DNA of 64,000 nucleotides from a bacterium 1XD42-76 (GTDB lineage: Bacteria; Bacillota; Clostridia; Lachnospirales; Lachnospiraceae). A model generated the notes under the pieces. The model saw nothing but the letters and a program-made list of their open reading frames with translations. It was not told the DNA's origin and did no database searches. The stretch lies in the NCBI GenBank assembly GCA_009917545.1, contig QZDW01000001.1, forward strand, positions 124,001 through 188,000, written 5' to 3'. Positions within the stretch are counted from its first letter, which is position 1, and every line of letters begins with the position of its first letter. A program made the translations under genes and the position numbers. Below, in pieces: positions 8,286 through 16,328 of the stretch.

Positions 8286-8819
8286 CTAAATTTCTTCGAG
8301 CTTACGGCGCGGTGCAGGCTCATCGGCCTCGTCAAGATTTTTGATATTACACTCACGGCAGATGATCTGCGCGACCTTCCATGCGCAAAGGCCGGTAAAG
8401 AAAATACACTGCTCTTTGTGCTCGCCCTTTCCCTTGTCGAATTCCTTTGTCAGGACACGGCAGCAGATCGCGTTTTTCCCATTGTGCGCCTTGAACCAGT
8501 CATGCAGCTCACTGGTGAGTTCCATACATTTCACGCTCTTTGGATTGGCAGGTCCGTCCTGTTCGGTACGGCCAAACATCATTCCCAGCGCCAAAACACC
8601 TCCGTTTAATGCGCCACAGCAGCAACCGGATTTTCCGATACCGACGGACATACCGGACGCCATCGCGATCACCTGCTCAGGGACATCCAGCTTAAATTCC
8701 TTGCGTACAGCGTCCATCAATGCCTCACAGCAGTAATATCCTGTCTTAAAGCTCTTCTCTGCTGCCTGCTGCACGTGTCTCGGACTGATCTCTGTGACTC
8801 CGATTGGCATGTTTGTCAT
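8286..8819 (-). CDS. C_GCAxxG_C_C family probable redox protein
   Basis: 177 residues and Cys-rich. The family motif is recognisable: YYCCEA early on, then a GKSGCCCGALNGGVLALG segment, and further Cys pairs (NAICCRVL, KEQCIFFTGLC, IICREC). These are thought to be redox-active or metal-binding cysteines; no reaction is established. Start at 8817-8819 (MTNMPIGVTEI) is chosen for its strong ribosome site GAGGAGGGG. Longer in-frame starts upstream would run through the promoter. It forms a two-gene operon with the TDT transporter. Confident on family, not on role. Confidence 0.85.
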   Translation of the reverse strand: MTNMPIGVTEISPRHVQQAAEKSFKTGYYCCEALMDAVRKEFKLDVPEQVIAMASGMSVGIGKSGCCCGALNGGVLALGMMFGRTEQDGPANPKSVKCMELTSELHDWFKAHNGKNAICCRVLTKEFDKGKGEHKEQCIFFTGLCAWKVAQIICRECNIKNLDEADEPAPRRKLEEI

Positions 8820-8901
8820 ATTGTAACCCCTCCTCATATGTAGATAATGTTTCAGGGCGGCATTCCTGCAGCCGGTCATCGCACGCAGAAAATGCTGCAC
8901 C

Positions 8902-8948
8902 GATTTCTGAAACACTTCCAGTATACGTATTATTTTTTCAGAAATCAA
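8902..8948 (-). promoter_or_regulatory. Promoter with flanking TTTCnGAAA operators
   Basis: On the minus strand TTGATT (8943-8948) and TATACT (8920-8925) have a 17-bp spacer and drive the C_GCAxxG-TDT pair. GATTTCTGAAA (8902-8912) and TTTCAGAAATC (8936-8946) form a perfect 11-bp inverted repeat. One arm overlaps the -35; the other lies just downstream of the -10. Each arm holds a small TTTCnGAAA palindrome; their centres are 32 bp apart (three turns). This looks like a repressor operator pair for an unknown regulator. Confidence 0.6.
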
Positions 8949-9006
8949 GCGATTACGTTCCCTTAATCTATAGGATTTTTCAATAGATGTCAGAGAGGAA
9001 AAGAAC

Positions 9007-9029
9007 GACCGGGCAGAATCTGCCCGGTC
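9007..9029 (-). terminator. Intrinsic terminator of thrS
   Basis: Perfect hairpin with stem GACCGGGCAGA, followed on the minus strand by GTTCTTTTCC. It lies 64 bp past the thrS stop. Confidence 0.75.
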
Positions 9030-9092
9030 AAAAAAACACAAAATCATATGCATACGTATACCTGCCTGGTTTCCACAGCTTGCTATGCGCCT

Positions 9093-11027
9093 TTAATCCT
9101 CTTTCTTCACTTCCACCGGCCGGTTTTCCCGGGCTGCAATCTCCTTTTTCACATTCTCAATAAAGTCTGCCAGCAAAGCAGCCCCTTCATCGCCCTTGAA
9201 GCGGCTTCTGACGGAAACCGTATGGTCTGCCTCCTCCTTCTGGCCTACAACAAGCATATAGGGGATCTTCTTTGTCTGAGCCTCGCGGATCTTATAGCCG
9301 ATCTTCTCGGAACGCAGGTCAATCTCAGCACGGATGCCTGCCTTATCGAGCGCTTCTTTGACCTTGCCTGCATATGCCTCATACTTTTCGGAAATCGGCA
9401 ACACCTTTGCCTGTACCGGCGCCAGCCAGGTCGGGAATGCACCTGCGAAATGCTCAATCAGGATGCCGATAAAGCGTTCAATGGAGCCAAATGCCACACG
9501 GTGGATCATGATCGGTCTGTGTTTTTCCCCGTCTTTTCCAATATATTCCAGTTCAAACCGCTGCGGAAGCTGGAAATCGAGCTGAATGGTGCCGCACTGC
9601 CATGTCCTGCCAATGGAGTCCTCCAGATGGAAGTCGATCTTCGGGCCGTAGAATGCGCCGTCCCCTTCATTGATGACATACTCGAGTCCCAGATCATCCA
9701 GCGCACCCTGGAGGGCGTTTGTCGCCATCTCCCAGTCCTCTGCACTTCCCATGCTGTCCTCCGGCCTCGTGGAGAGTTCTACATGGTACCTTAACCCCAG
9801 AAGGGAATATACCTCATCAAACAGCGCCGCCACGCCTTTAATCTCATCACGGATCTGCTCCGGCATCATAAAGATATGGGCATCATCCTGCGTAAAGCAA
9901 CGCACACGCATCAGTCCGTGGAGCTGCCCGGATTTCTCATGACGGTGCACAATGCCAAGCTCGCCGACACGCATCGGCAGGTCACGGTAGGAACGCGGCT
10001 CCGAAGTATACACGAGGATCCCGCCCGGACAGTTCATCGGTTTGATCGCATAATCTTCTTCATCAATTACTGTCGTATACATATTGTTCTTGTAATGATC
10101 CCAGTGGCCGGATGTCTCCCAGAGACTGCGGTTTAAGATAATGGGACTAGAAATCTCCACATAGCCGGCTCTCTTATGAATCTCATGCCAGTAGTCTAAC
10201 AGTGTATTCTTCAGTACCATACCGTTCGGCAGGAAGAACGGGAATCCCGGGCCGGCATCATGCATCATGAACAGGCCAAGCTCTCTGCCGAGCTTCCTGT
10301 GGTCACGCTTTCTGGCCTCTTCCATCATCGTGATATATGCCTCGAGCTCCTCCTTTTTCTGGTAGGCCGTAGCGTATACTCTTGTGAGCATCTTATTCTT
10401 CTCACTTCCGCGCCAGTAGGCTCCGGCAAGATTCATGAGCTTAAAGGCCTTACCGACATCCTTTGTTGTCATCAGATGCGGGCCTGCACACAAATCTGTG
10501 AACTCACCCTGCTTATAGAAACTGATTCTTGCGTCCTCCGGAAGATCCTCGATTAACTCCACCTTATAGGGCTCTGCCTTTTCCTTCATGAAAGCAATTG
10601 CTTCCTCTCTCGGAAGCTCAAAACGCTCGAGCGGCAGCGCCTCTTTGATGATATTCTTCATCTCCGCTTCGATCTTTTCCAGATCCTCAGCTGTCATAGG
10701 CTCTGCACAGTCTACGTCGTAGTAGAATCCATCCGCAATCGAGGGACCGATTGCAAGCTTTGTCTCCGGCCACAGCCGTTTAATCGCCTGCGCCATAACG
10801 TGGCTTGCCGTGTGTCTCAGAGCGGCGAGGCCTTCTGCATCCTTTGCTGTATAGATACTTAACTGGCAGTCCTGACTGATAATTGTTCTCAGATCAACCG
10901 TCTCCCCGTCAATTCCGGCCGCACAGGCCATTCTTGCCAGTCCTTCACTGATATCCTTTGCAATATCAATCACAGCCATTGGCTGAGCATACTCCTTGAC
11001 GGAGCCGTCCTTTAATGTGATCTTCAT
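9093..11027 (-). CDS. thrS: Threonyl-tRNA synthetase
   Basis: Class II aminoacyl-tRNA synthetase that charges tRNA-Thr. 644 residues, the normal bacterial length. Domains in order are the TGS domain (about 1-62), the editing/SAD domain (about 65-225, with HTASHVMAQA and related His motifs), the catalytic core (about 245-530, with GPGFPFFLPNGM, IKPMNCPGGI and HRHEKSGQLHGLMRVR) and the anticodon-binding domain (about 535-640). It stands alone under a T-box leader (11108-11357), so expression rises when uncharged tRNA-Thr accumulates. AAGGAGAGACATT precedes the ATG. Confidence 0.97.
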   Translation of the reverse strand: MKITLKDGSVKEYAQPMAVIDIAKDISEGLARMACAAGIDGETVDLRTIISQDCQLSIYTAKDAEGLAALRHTASHVMAQAIKRLWPETKLAIGPSIADGFYYDVDCAEPMTAEDLEKIEAEMKNIIKEALPLERFELPREEAIAFMKEKAEPYKVELIEDLPEDARISFYKQGEFTDLCAGPHLMTTKDVGKAFKLMNLAGAYWRGSEKNKMLTRVYATAYQKKEELEAYITMMEEARKRDHRKLGRELGLFMMHDAGPGFPFFLPNGMVLKNTLLDYWHEIHKRAGYVEISSPIILNRSLWETSGHWDHYKNNMYTTVIDEEDYAIKPMNCPGGILVYTSEPRSYRDLPMRVGELGIVHRHEKSGQLHGLMRVRCFTQDDAHIFMMPEQIRDEIKGVAALFDEVYSLLGLRYHVELSTRPEDSMGSAEDWEMATNALQGALDDLGLEYVINEGDGAFYGPKIDFHLEDSIGRTWQCGTIQLDFQLPQRFELEYIGKDGEKHRPIMIHRVAFGSIERFIGILIEHFAGAFPTWLAPVQAKVLPISEKYEAYAGKVKEALDKAGIRAEIDLRSEKIGYKIREAQTKKIPYMLVVGQKEEADHTVSVRSRFKGDEGAALLADFIENVKKEIAARENRPVEVKKED

Positions 11028-11107
11028 AATGTCTCTCCTTCTCTTTTACACAATGTGAGGAAGTATCGTATGTTTTCGGGTGAATGAATATAGAGGCAAT
11101 TTTCTGC

Positions 11108-11357
11108 AAAAAAAAAATCCCTTGACATACGAAATTCGCATATCAAGGGACGATAAAAACCGCGGTTCCACCCTGCTTGCATGAAAGTACTGCACTTCCA
11201 TACCTCTTTTTGATGATAACGGAATCACCGTTCCCGATTAAGGGACACTCAAGGGTGGTCTTCAGCTCTGTTTCTGTAAGGCGCTCGCACCACATCGCAC
11301 CTCTCTCTGAACCTTCCCAAAGCTTACTCTTCCTCTCAACGTGTTGTCTTTAAATTT
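11108..11357 (-). ncRNA. T-box riboswitch leader of thrS
   Basis: The conserved T-box AGGGTGGAACCGCG lies at 11161-11174 (minus strand). It is followed by the terminator hairpin at 11118-11150, whose arms are TCCCTTGA... and ...TCAAGGGA, and then ten T residues (11108-11117). A candidate specifier codon ACC (Thr) lies at 11257-11259 within GAAGACCACC. The leader binds uncharged tRNA-Thr to prevent termination. The specifier position is my reading and is less certain than the T-box itself. Confidence 0.92.
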
Positions 11358-11363
11358 AAAAAC

Positions 11364-11391
11364 AGTATACCACCAGATTCCAGTTTGTCAA
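11364..11391 (-). promoter_or_regulatory. Promoter of the thrS leader
   Basis: Minus strand TTGACA (11386-11391) and TATACT (11364-11369), spacer 16 bp, with an extended TGG before the -10. It is placed just upstream of the T-box leader. Confidence 0.75.
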
Positions 11392-11427
11392 GCCCTGATG
11401 GAAAAAATCACTTTAGTTCCATATTTC

Positions 11428-11455
11428 TTGACTTAATCAGGACAGGGTATATAAT
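11428..11455 (+). promoter_or_regulatory. Promoter of the MATE efflux gene
   Basis: TTGACT (11428-11433) and TATAAT (11450-11455), spacer 16 bp, about 45 bp before the chosen ATG. It is divergent from the thrS promoter 37 bp away. Confidence 0.7.
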
Positions 11456-11498
11456 GATAAAGACAGGGATTTTGTTTGGGAAGGGGAACAATATACAA

Positions 11499-12893
11499 AT
11501 GACAGAGAAAAAAAAGAAACGGCTGAATCTGGAGATGGTTTCCGTCATCATGACTCTGGCCTGGCCCACGATGTTAGAGCAGCTCATGCAGACAGCCGTA
11601 CAGTATATTGATACTGCAATGGTCGGCTCCCTGGGAACCCAGGCCACAGCGGCAGTGGGGGCAACCAGTACGGTAAACTGGCTGATCGGCAGCAGTATTT
11701 CTGCCTTGAGCATAGGATTTCTTTCATTCATTGCAAGAGCCTGCGGTGCAAATGATGTGGCAGCGGCAAAGCGCTCCGTCTCCCAGGCGGCTTTAGCAGT
11801 CCTGGTGACTGGTGTTATTTTTACCATTCTTACTTTGTCCTTAAGCAGATATGTTCCGGTCTGGATGCAGGTTGAACCGGGGATTCAGGCTCTGGCTGCA
11901 CAGTATTTCTTTATTTTGTATATTCCCATGCTGCCCAGAACGGCCAGCATTATCTTTGGCACCGTACTAAGAGCCGCCGGCGATACCAGGACTCCCATGA
12001 AAATCGGCGTTGTTGTCAACCTTATCAATGTGGTGCTGAATTTTCTGCTGATCTATCCTGCGCGAACCATAAATCTGTTCTCTTTTTCTTTCATGATACC
12101 GGGAGCAGGAATGGGAGTCATCGGTGCGGCAGCCGCCAGCGCGGCAGCCTTTACTTTCGGCGGTATCTGTATCACTGTGATTCTCTGGAGGCATCCGCGG
12201 ATCTCTCCCAGAGGCCAGTCATTTCGTCCGGATCCTGCCATCCTGCGTCCCTGCCTGCGGGTCGCATTTCCCAATATGCTACAGCGGTTTGGCACTTCTC
12301 TGGGATACGTAGCCTTTGCATCCATGATTAATTCGCTGGGCGAGGTCGCTACTGCGGCCCATACCATTGCCAATACAGTGGAGTCTGCCTTTTACATCCC
12401 AGGGTACGGCATGCAGACAGCAGCGGCTACTCTGGCCGGAAATGCTTACGGCGCTGAGGATGAAACGCGGATGAATGAGCTGGCCGCCATGTTTATCCCG
12501 ATTGAAATCGGACTAATGATCCTGTCAGGAGGACTCCTGTTTCTACTCGCACCTCTGCTCACAGGTATTTTCTCAGGCAGTCAGGAGGTCGTCCTTCTGG
12601 GAAGCACAGTGCTCCGCATGGTAGCGGTTTCGGAGCCATTTTATGGTTTTTCCATTATTATTGAAGGTATGATGCAGGGTGTGGGAAAGACGAAGGAGCC
12701 CTTTGTATTCAATATCATCGGCATGTGGGGGATCCGAATTATGGGAACATTCTTCTGTACCCAGTTATTGGGACTCGGCCTTGTGTCGGCTTGGGCATGT
12801 ATGATTGCGCATAATTTGTTTCTGTTTGCTATTTTCCTCTTCTGTTACCTGAAAGGGATCTGGAACCCCTTACACAAAGCACAGAAAGCATAA
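11499..12893 (+). CDS. MATE family multidrug/metabolite efflux transporter
   Basis: 464 residues with twelve predicted membrane helices in two similar halves, typical of cation-coupled MATE exporters. The first helix segment (TLAWPTMLEQLMQTAVQYID) and the paired segment in the second half (RVAFPNMLQRFGTSLGYVAF) show the family's internal repeat. I start at MTEKKKKRLNLEM because AAGGGG lies upstream, although the spacing is long. A TTG 38 codons earlier would lie within the promoter. Substrate cannot be told. It is a single gene ended by the large palindrome at 12898-12997. Confidence 0.88.
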   Translation: MTEKKKKRLNLEMVSVIMTLAWPTMLEQLMQTAVQYIDTAMVGSLGTQATAAVGATSTVNWLIGSSISALSIGFLSFIARACGANDVAAAKRSVSQAALAVLVTGVIFTILTLSLSRYVPVWMQVEPGIQALAAQYFFILYIPMLPRTASIIFGTVLRAAGDTRTPMKIGVVVNLINVVLNFLLIYPARTINLFSFSFMIPGAGMGVIGAAAASAAAFTFGGICITVILWRHPRISPRGQSFRPDPAILRPCLRVAFPNMLQRFGTSLGYVAFASMINSLGEVATAAHTIANTVESAFYIPGYGMQTAAATLAGNAYGAEDETRMNELAAMFIPIEIGLMILSGGLLFLLAPLLTGIFSGSQEVVLLGSTVLRMVAVSEPFYGFSIIIEGMMQGVGKTKEPFVFNIIGMWGIRIMGTFFCTQLLGLGLVSAWACMIAHNLFLFAIFLFCYLKGIWNPLHKAQKA

Positions 12894-12897
12894 AAAA

Positions 12898-12997
12898 GAG
12901 CTGTTGCAAAATACAGCTAATATACAAGATATGGCTGATGCCCATGAGCTTTAAAACCATATTTTGTATATCGCAGTTATTTTACAACAGCCCCTTT
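12898..12997 (+). repeat. Large imperfect palindrome acting as terminator (GCTGTTGCAAAAT family)
   Basis: Two arms of about 36 bp (12899-12934 and 12958-12993) are inverted copies with roughly 80% identity by eye. They start AGCTGTTGCAAAATA and end with the complement TATTTTACAACAGCCCC, followed by TTTTT. It serves as a terminator for the MATE gene, but the arms look like transposon ends, and the same end motif recurs at 63540 and, more loosely, at 54639. It is probably a small non-autonomous mobile element or its relic. Confidence 0.6.
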
Positions 12998-13054
12998 TTC
13001 TATATTGTCTATGTCTGTATGATGCAGATTGGCTTTCTGTACCTTTTATCGCCA

Positions 13055-13106
13055 GCTCATAGAAAACGCTTCTTTATGGCAGTGCGATCGCCTGCGGGCG
13101 CATGAA
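13055..13106. repeat. Degenerate copy of the structured intergenic repeat
   Basis: The stretch just past the adh stop (ATAGAAAA..., TTTATGGCAGTG, CCTGCGGGCGCATGAAG) aligns by eye with the third repeat unit at 56865-56935. It is a shortened member of the family that flanks tig. Confidence 0.45.
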
Positions 13107-13108
13107 GA

Positions 13109-14326
13109 TTAGAAATCAACTTCTGTATCATAATAGCAGCACTTTAACAGTTTTTCCATCTCTTCCACAGAAGGCTGACGGGGATTGGAGCCTGTGCAGG
13201 CATCTCCAAGGGCATTTACTGCAATATCATGGAGTCTCTCAAGGAATACGTTCTCCGGGACAAAGCCCTGCTCGCATGGATAGCTGTCAGCACCATAGTT
13301 CTTAATGCAGTGCGGAATGTTCAGATCTTCATTCATCTTGCGCAGATAAGCGATCAGGAGCTTGATCTTCTCCTCTAATGTCTCACCGCCAAGCTGCATG
13401 AAATCAGCGATCTCGCCGTAGCGCTTTGCCGCCTCCTCATTTTTAGCGTTAAAGGCAATGACTTTCGGCAGATACATGGCATTGGCTGCGCCGTGAATAA
13501 TATGTGCGCCGTGATCGGCAAAGACAGCGCCTGTCTTATGAGCCATAGAATGTACGATTCCCAGCAGTGCGTTGGAGAACGCCATACCCGCCAGACACTG
13601 TGCATTGTGCATGGAATCGCGTTTTTCCATATCTCCGTTATAGGAGCCCACGAGATCGTTCTCAATCATCTTGATCGCATGGAGGGCAAGCGGATCTGTG
13701 TAATCACAATGAGCCGTTGATACGTATGCCTCGACCGCATGGGTGATGGCATCCATACCGGTATGGGCAACCAGCTTCTTGGGCATAGTCTCAGCCAGCT
13801 CCGGATCTACAATCGCGACATCCGGAGTAATCTCGAAGTCAGCGATCGGGTACTTGATCCCCTTTTCATAATCAGTGATAATGGAAAAGGCAGTCACCTC
13901 TGTCGCGGTTCCGGACGTGGAGGAAATCGCACAGAAACGGGCTTTACGACGCAGCGGCGGAATCCCAAACACCTTGCACATCTCCTCAAAGGTGATATCA
14001 GGATACTCATATTTAATCCAAATGGCCTTAGCAGCGTCGATCGGAGAACCACCGCCGACGGCAATGATCCAGTCCGGCTGGAATTTGTCCATCGCAGCAG
14101 CGCCCTTCATTACTGTCTCCACGGACGGATCCGGCTCAATGCCCTCAAAGAGTTCCACCTGCATGCCGGCTTCCTTAAGATATCCTACGATGCGGTCCAG
14201 AAAACCGAACTTTTTCATGGAACCGCCGCCGACGCAGACCATTGCTTTCTCGCCCTTAAAGGACTTTAATGCCTCGAGAGCTCCCTTGCCGTGGTATAAG
14301 TCACGGGGAAGTGTAAAACGTGCCAT
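13109..14326 (-). CDS. Iron-containing alcohol dehydrogenase
   Basis: Group III alcohol dehydrogenase, 405 residues. It reduces aldehydes to alcohols with NAD(P)H, a usual fermentation role. The nucleotide loop GGGSPID lies at 91-97. Probable metal ligands are Asp192 and His196 (GMDAITHAVEAY), a His in VHSMAH (259 or 263) and His278 (HIIHGAANA). Substrate and cofactor choice cannot be read from sequence. It is a single gene with its own promoter, a palindromic operator and a strong leader hairpin (14360-14480). GGAGGTTACCTGATT precedes the ATG. Nothing abnormal is seen in the protein. Confidence 0.92.
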   Translation of the reverse strand: MARFTLPRDLYHGKGALEALKSFKGEKAMVCVGGGSMKKFGFLDRIVGYLKEAGMQVELFEGIEPDPSVETVMKGAAAMDKFQPDWIIAVGGGSPIDAAKAIWIKYEYPDITFEEMCKVFGIPPLRRKARFCAISSTSGTATEVTAFSIITDYEKGIKYPIADFEITPDVAIVDPELAETMPKKLVAHTGMDAITHAVEAYVSTAHCDYTDPLALHAIKMIENDLVGSYNGDMEKRDSMHNAQCLAGMAFSNALLGIVHSMAHKTGAVFADHGAHIIHGAANAMYLPKVIAFNAKNEEAAKRYGEIADFMQLGGETLEEKIKLLIAYLRKMNEDLNIPHCIKNYGADSYPCEQGFVPENVFLERLHDIAVNALGDACTGSNPRQPSVEEMEKLLKCCYYDTEVDF

Positions 14327-14359
14327 AATCAGGTAACCTCCATTTTTCTTTATTTATAT

Positions 14360-14410
14360 CCGCAGAGAGCGGCCAGAACGGCATTTGGCCTTTCTGGCCG
14401 CTCTCTGCGG
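14360..14410 (-). promoter_or_regulatory. 19-bp stem hairpin in the adh 5' leader
   Basis: CCGCAGAGAGCGGCCAGAA (14360-14378) and its exact complement (14392-14410) form a perfect 19-bp stem. A 12-base loop can pair three more (GGC with GCC). No T-tract follows, so it is not an ordinary terminator. It lies between the promoter and the ribosome site and could stabilise the mRNA, hide the start, or serve as a protein or antiterminator target. Confidence 0.65.
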
Positions 14411-14426
14411 AGCCGTTCACAATATG

Positions 14427-14480
14427 TATGTCAAATTTTTGACATAGTGTTATTATAATATAAAGTCCAACGTTTGTCCA
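14427..14480 (-). promoter_or_regulatory. adh promoter and palindromic operator
   Basis: Minus strand TGGACA (14475-14480) and TATAAT (14452-14457), spacer 17 bp. A perfect 20-bp inverted repeat follows at 14427-14446 (arms TATGTCAAA and TTTGACATA, two central bases). It covers the expected start of transcription. The core TGTCA-N6-TGACA has the shape of CRP/FNR-family sites; placed here it would act as a repressor site. The regulator is not in the window. Confidence 0.6.
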
Positions 14481-14501
14481 TACAAAAATAGTTTCCTCCC
14501 C

Positions 14502-16328
14502 CTATTTCTCAAAGGCTTTCTCAAACGCTTCCTCCTGATACTGTTTCGTATACAGGTGGTAGTACTCGCCCCTTTTGGCGATCAGCTCCTTATGCGTACC
14601 GCTCTCAACGATCTTTCCGTCCTGGATTACCAGAATCAGATCCGCCTGCCGTATGGTGGAAAGCCGGTGGGCGATGACAAAGGAAGTCCGTCCTTTCATC
14701 AGATGTTCGATCGCATCCTGAATCTTTTTCTCTGTCACTGTATCAATGGAGGAAGTCGCCTCGTCGAGTACAAAGATTCTGGGGTCTGCAAGGATAGCCC
14801 TCGCAAACGATAACAGCTGCTTCTCGCCGGTGGAAAGAAGATCTCCGCCCTCTCCCACATCGCTCTCATACCCTTTATCCATACGGGCAATCACTTCATC
14901 TGCCGACACACTTTTCACCGCCGCTTTAATCTGATCCATCGTGGCCTCCGGATTACCATAGCGCAGATTATCCAGGACACTTCCGGAAAACAGATGCGGT
15001 GTCTGCAGCACATAACCGATATTACTGTGCAGCCACAGCTGAGAACGTTTCCTTGCATCCACGCCGTCAATCAGGATCCGCCCGGAGGTGGGTTCAAAAA
15101 AACGGCACACAAGATTCACCAGCGTTGATTTCCCGGCCCCTGTCTCCCCGACAATGGCAATATTCGTGCCCTGCGGTACATGGAGGTTAAAATGCTCCAG
15201 TACATACTCCTCCCCATCCGGGTATCGAAATGATACATCCTCAAAAGTGATGTCCCCGTAAAGCGGTTCCCAGTTTTCTTTTTTTGGCGTAAAAGAATCG
15301 CCATAGCGCTCCACGACTTCTTCTGTATCCCTCACATCTGATTCCGTCTCCACCAGATTGGAAAAGCGTTCTACATTGACCTGAACGGTAATCAGGTCAG
15401 AGATGGAGCGGACAATCCACTGAACCGGCTCCATCATTCCCAAAGCATACGTCATAAAAACAGACAGCGTACCAATCTCCAGCGCGCCTTTCATAGTCAG
15501 CATCCCGCCCTGCCATAAAACAAGAGCCAGTGCTGTTGAGGAGGCGAAAGAAATCATGGAGGCAAATAGCGCCCGGTAATGTGTCCCCCGCACAGCGGCT
15601 GTCTCCATCTCCCTGGCGGTATGGTTAAAATGCGTTTCCATCCGTTCTTCGATTACGAGTGTCTTTGTCGTCTTGGCTCCAGTAATCCCCTCATTAAAAT
15701 TTGAGGTAATCTGAGAATTAATCTCCCGGATCTTCCGGTTAATCCTTACCAGCCGCTTTTGAAAAAAAGCCGCCGCCACGGTGAGTAGCGGCACGAGCAT
15801 CAGTACCCAGAAAGCCAGCTCTGCATTGACGGAAAGCATTACAAAGACAGCACCAATGATATAAGAAATATACCAGATCCCATTCATCAGACTCCATGAT
15901 ACAAGAGCGGCGATCCGGTTGGTATCGCTCATAACCCTTGCATGGATATATCCCACACTGTTGCGGTTGAAATAGGAAAATGCCAGCGTCTGCAAATGAT
16001 TGAAGCTGATGCGCTTCATATCCCGTCCCACATACATTTCAATCTCGCATGCCTGATAGGCTGAAATTCCATTGGCAGCTACCTGAAACATCAGAACTGC
16101 CGCATAGGCTGCGATAAAGGCGCCCATTGAGTCCAGATCCTGTTGTACGATAAAGTGGTCGATCGCATACTCCTGAAACAGTGGAAGAACAATATCCACA
16201 AATCCACCCAGAAGTCCCAGAATAATCATGGCAGTCATGGTGAAACGGTATGGCCTGAGATATGGCGCCAGCTTATGGATTCCAAAATACGGCAGGGAAG
16301 CCGCTTCCTGCTCTCTTTTATGCTCCAT
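14502..16328 (-). CDS. ABC exporter half-transporter, subunit B of heterodimer
   Basis: 608 residues: six-helix membrane domain (about 25-320) then ATP-binding domain (about 360-600). Walker A GETGAGKST and Walker B IFVLDEATSSID are complete, with the catalytic Glu. The signature motif is altered to LLSTGEKQLL in place of LSGGQ. Together with the partner's altered Walker B this marks a heterodimeric exporter with one catalytic and one degenerate ATP site, as in TM287/288 and BmrCD. The start MEHKREQEA overlaps the upstream gene by 11 bp and has AGGAGGTGGAGGGG before it, so the two are translationally coupled. Probable role is export of drugs or lipids; substrate unknown. Confidence 0.9.
   Translation of the reverse strand: MEHKREQEAASLPYFGIHKLAPYLRPYRFTMTAMIILGLLGGFVDIVLPLFQEYAIDHFIVQQDLDSMGAFIAAYAAVLMFQVAANGISAYQACEIEMYVGRDMKRISFNHLQTLAFSYFNRNSVGYIHARVMSDTNRIAALVSWSLMNGIWYISYIIGAVFVMLSVNAELAFWVLMLVPLLTVAAAFFQKRLVRINRKIREINSQITSNFNEGITGAKTTKTLVIEERMETHFNHTAREMETAAVRGTHYRALFASMISFASSTALALVLWQGGMLTMKGALEIGTLSVFMTYALGMMEPVQWIVRSISDLITVQVNVERFSNLVETESDVRDTEEVVERYGDSFTPKKENWEPLYGDITFEDVSFRYPDGEEYVLEHFNLHVPQGTNIAIVGETGAGKSTLVNLVCRFFEPTSGRILIDGVDARKRSQLWLHSNIGYVLQTPHLFSGSVLDNLRYGNPEATMDQIKAAVKSVSADEVIARMDKGYESDVGEGGDLLSTGEKQLLSFARAILADPRIFVLDEATSSIDTVTEKKIQDAIEHLMKGRTSFVIAHRLSTIRQADLILVIQDGKIVESGTHKELIAKRGEYYHLYTKQYQEEAFEKAFEK

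Noticed and set aside
9007-9029. Hairpin before 9030 as a plus-strand terminator or a toxin-type small RNA
   Set aside because: T-run and position fit the minus-strand thrS terminator; no promoter or small gene lies upstream on the plus strand.
11046-11228. 60-codon minus-strand frame upstream of thrS
   Set aside because: It lies across the T-box motif and terminator hairpin, with no ribosome site.
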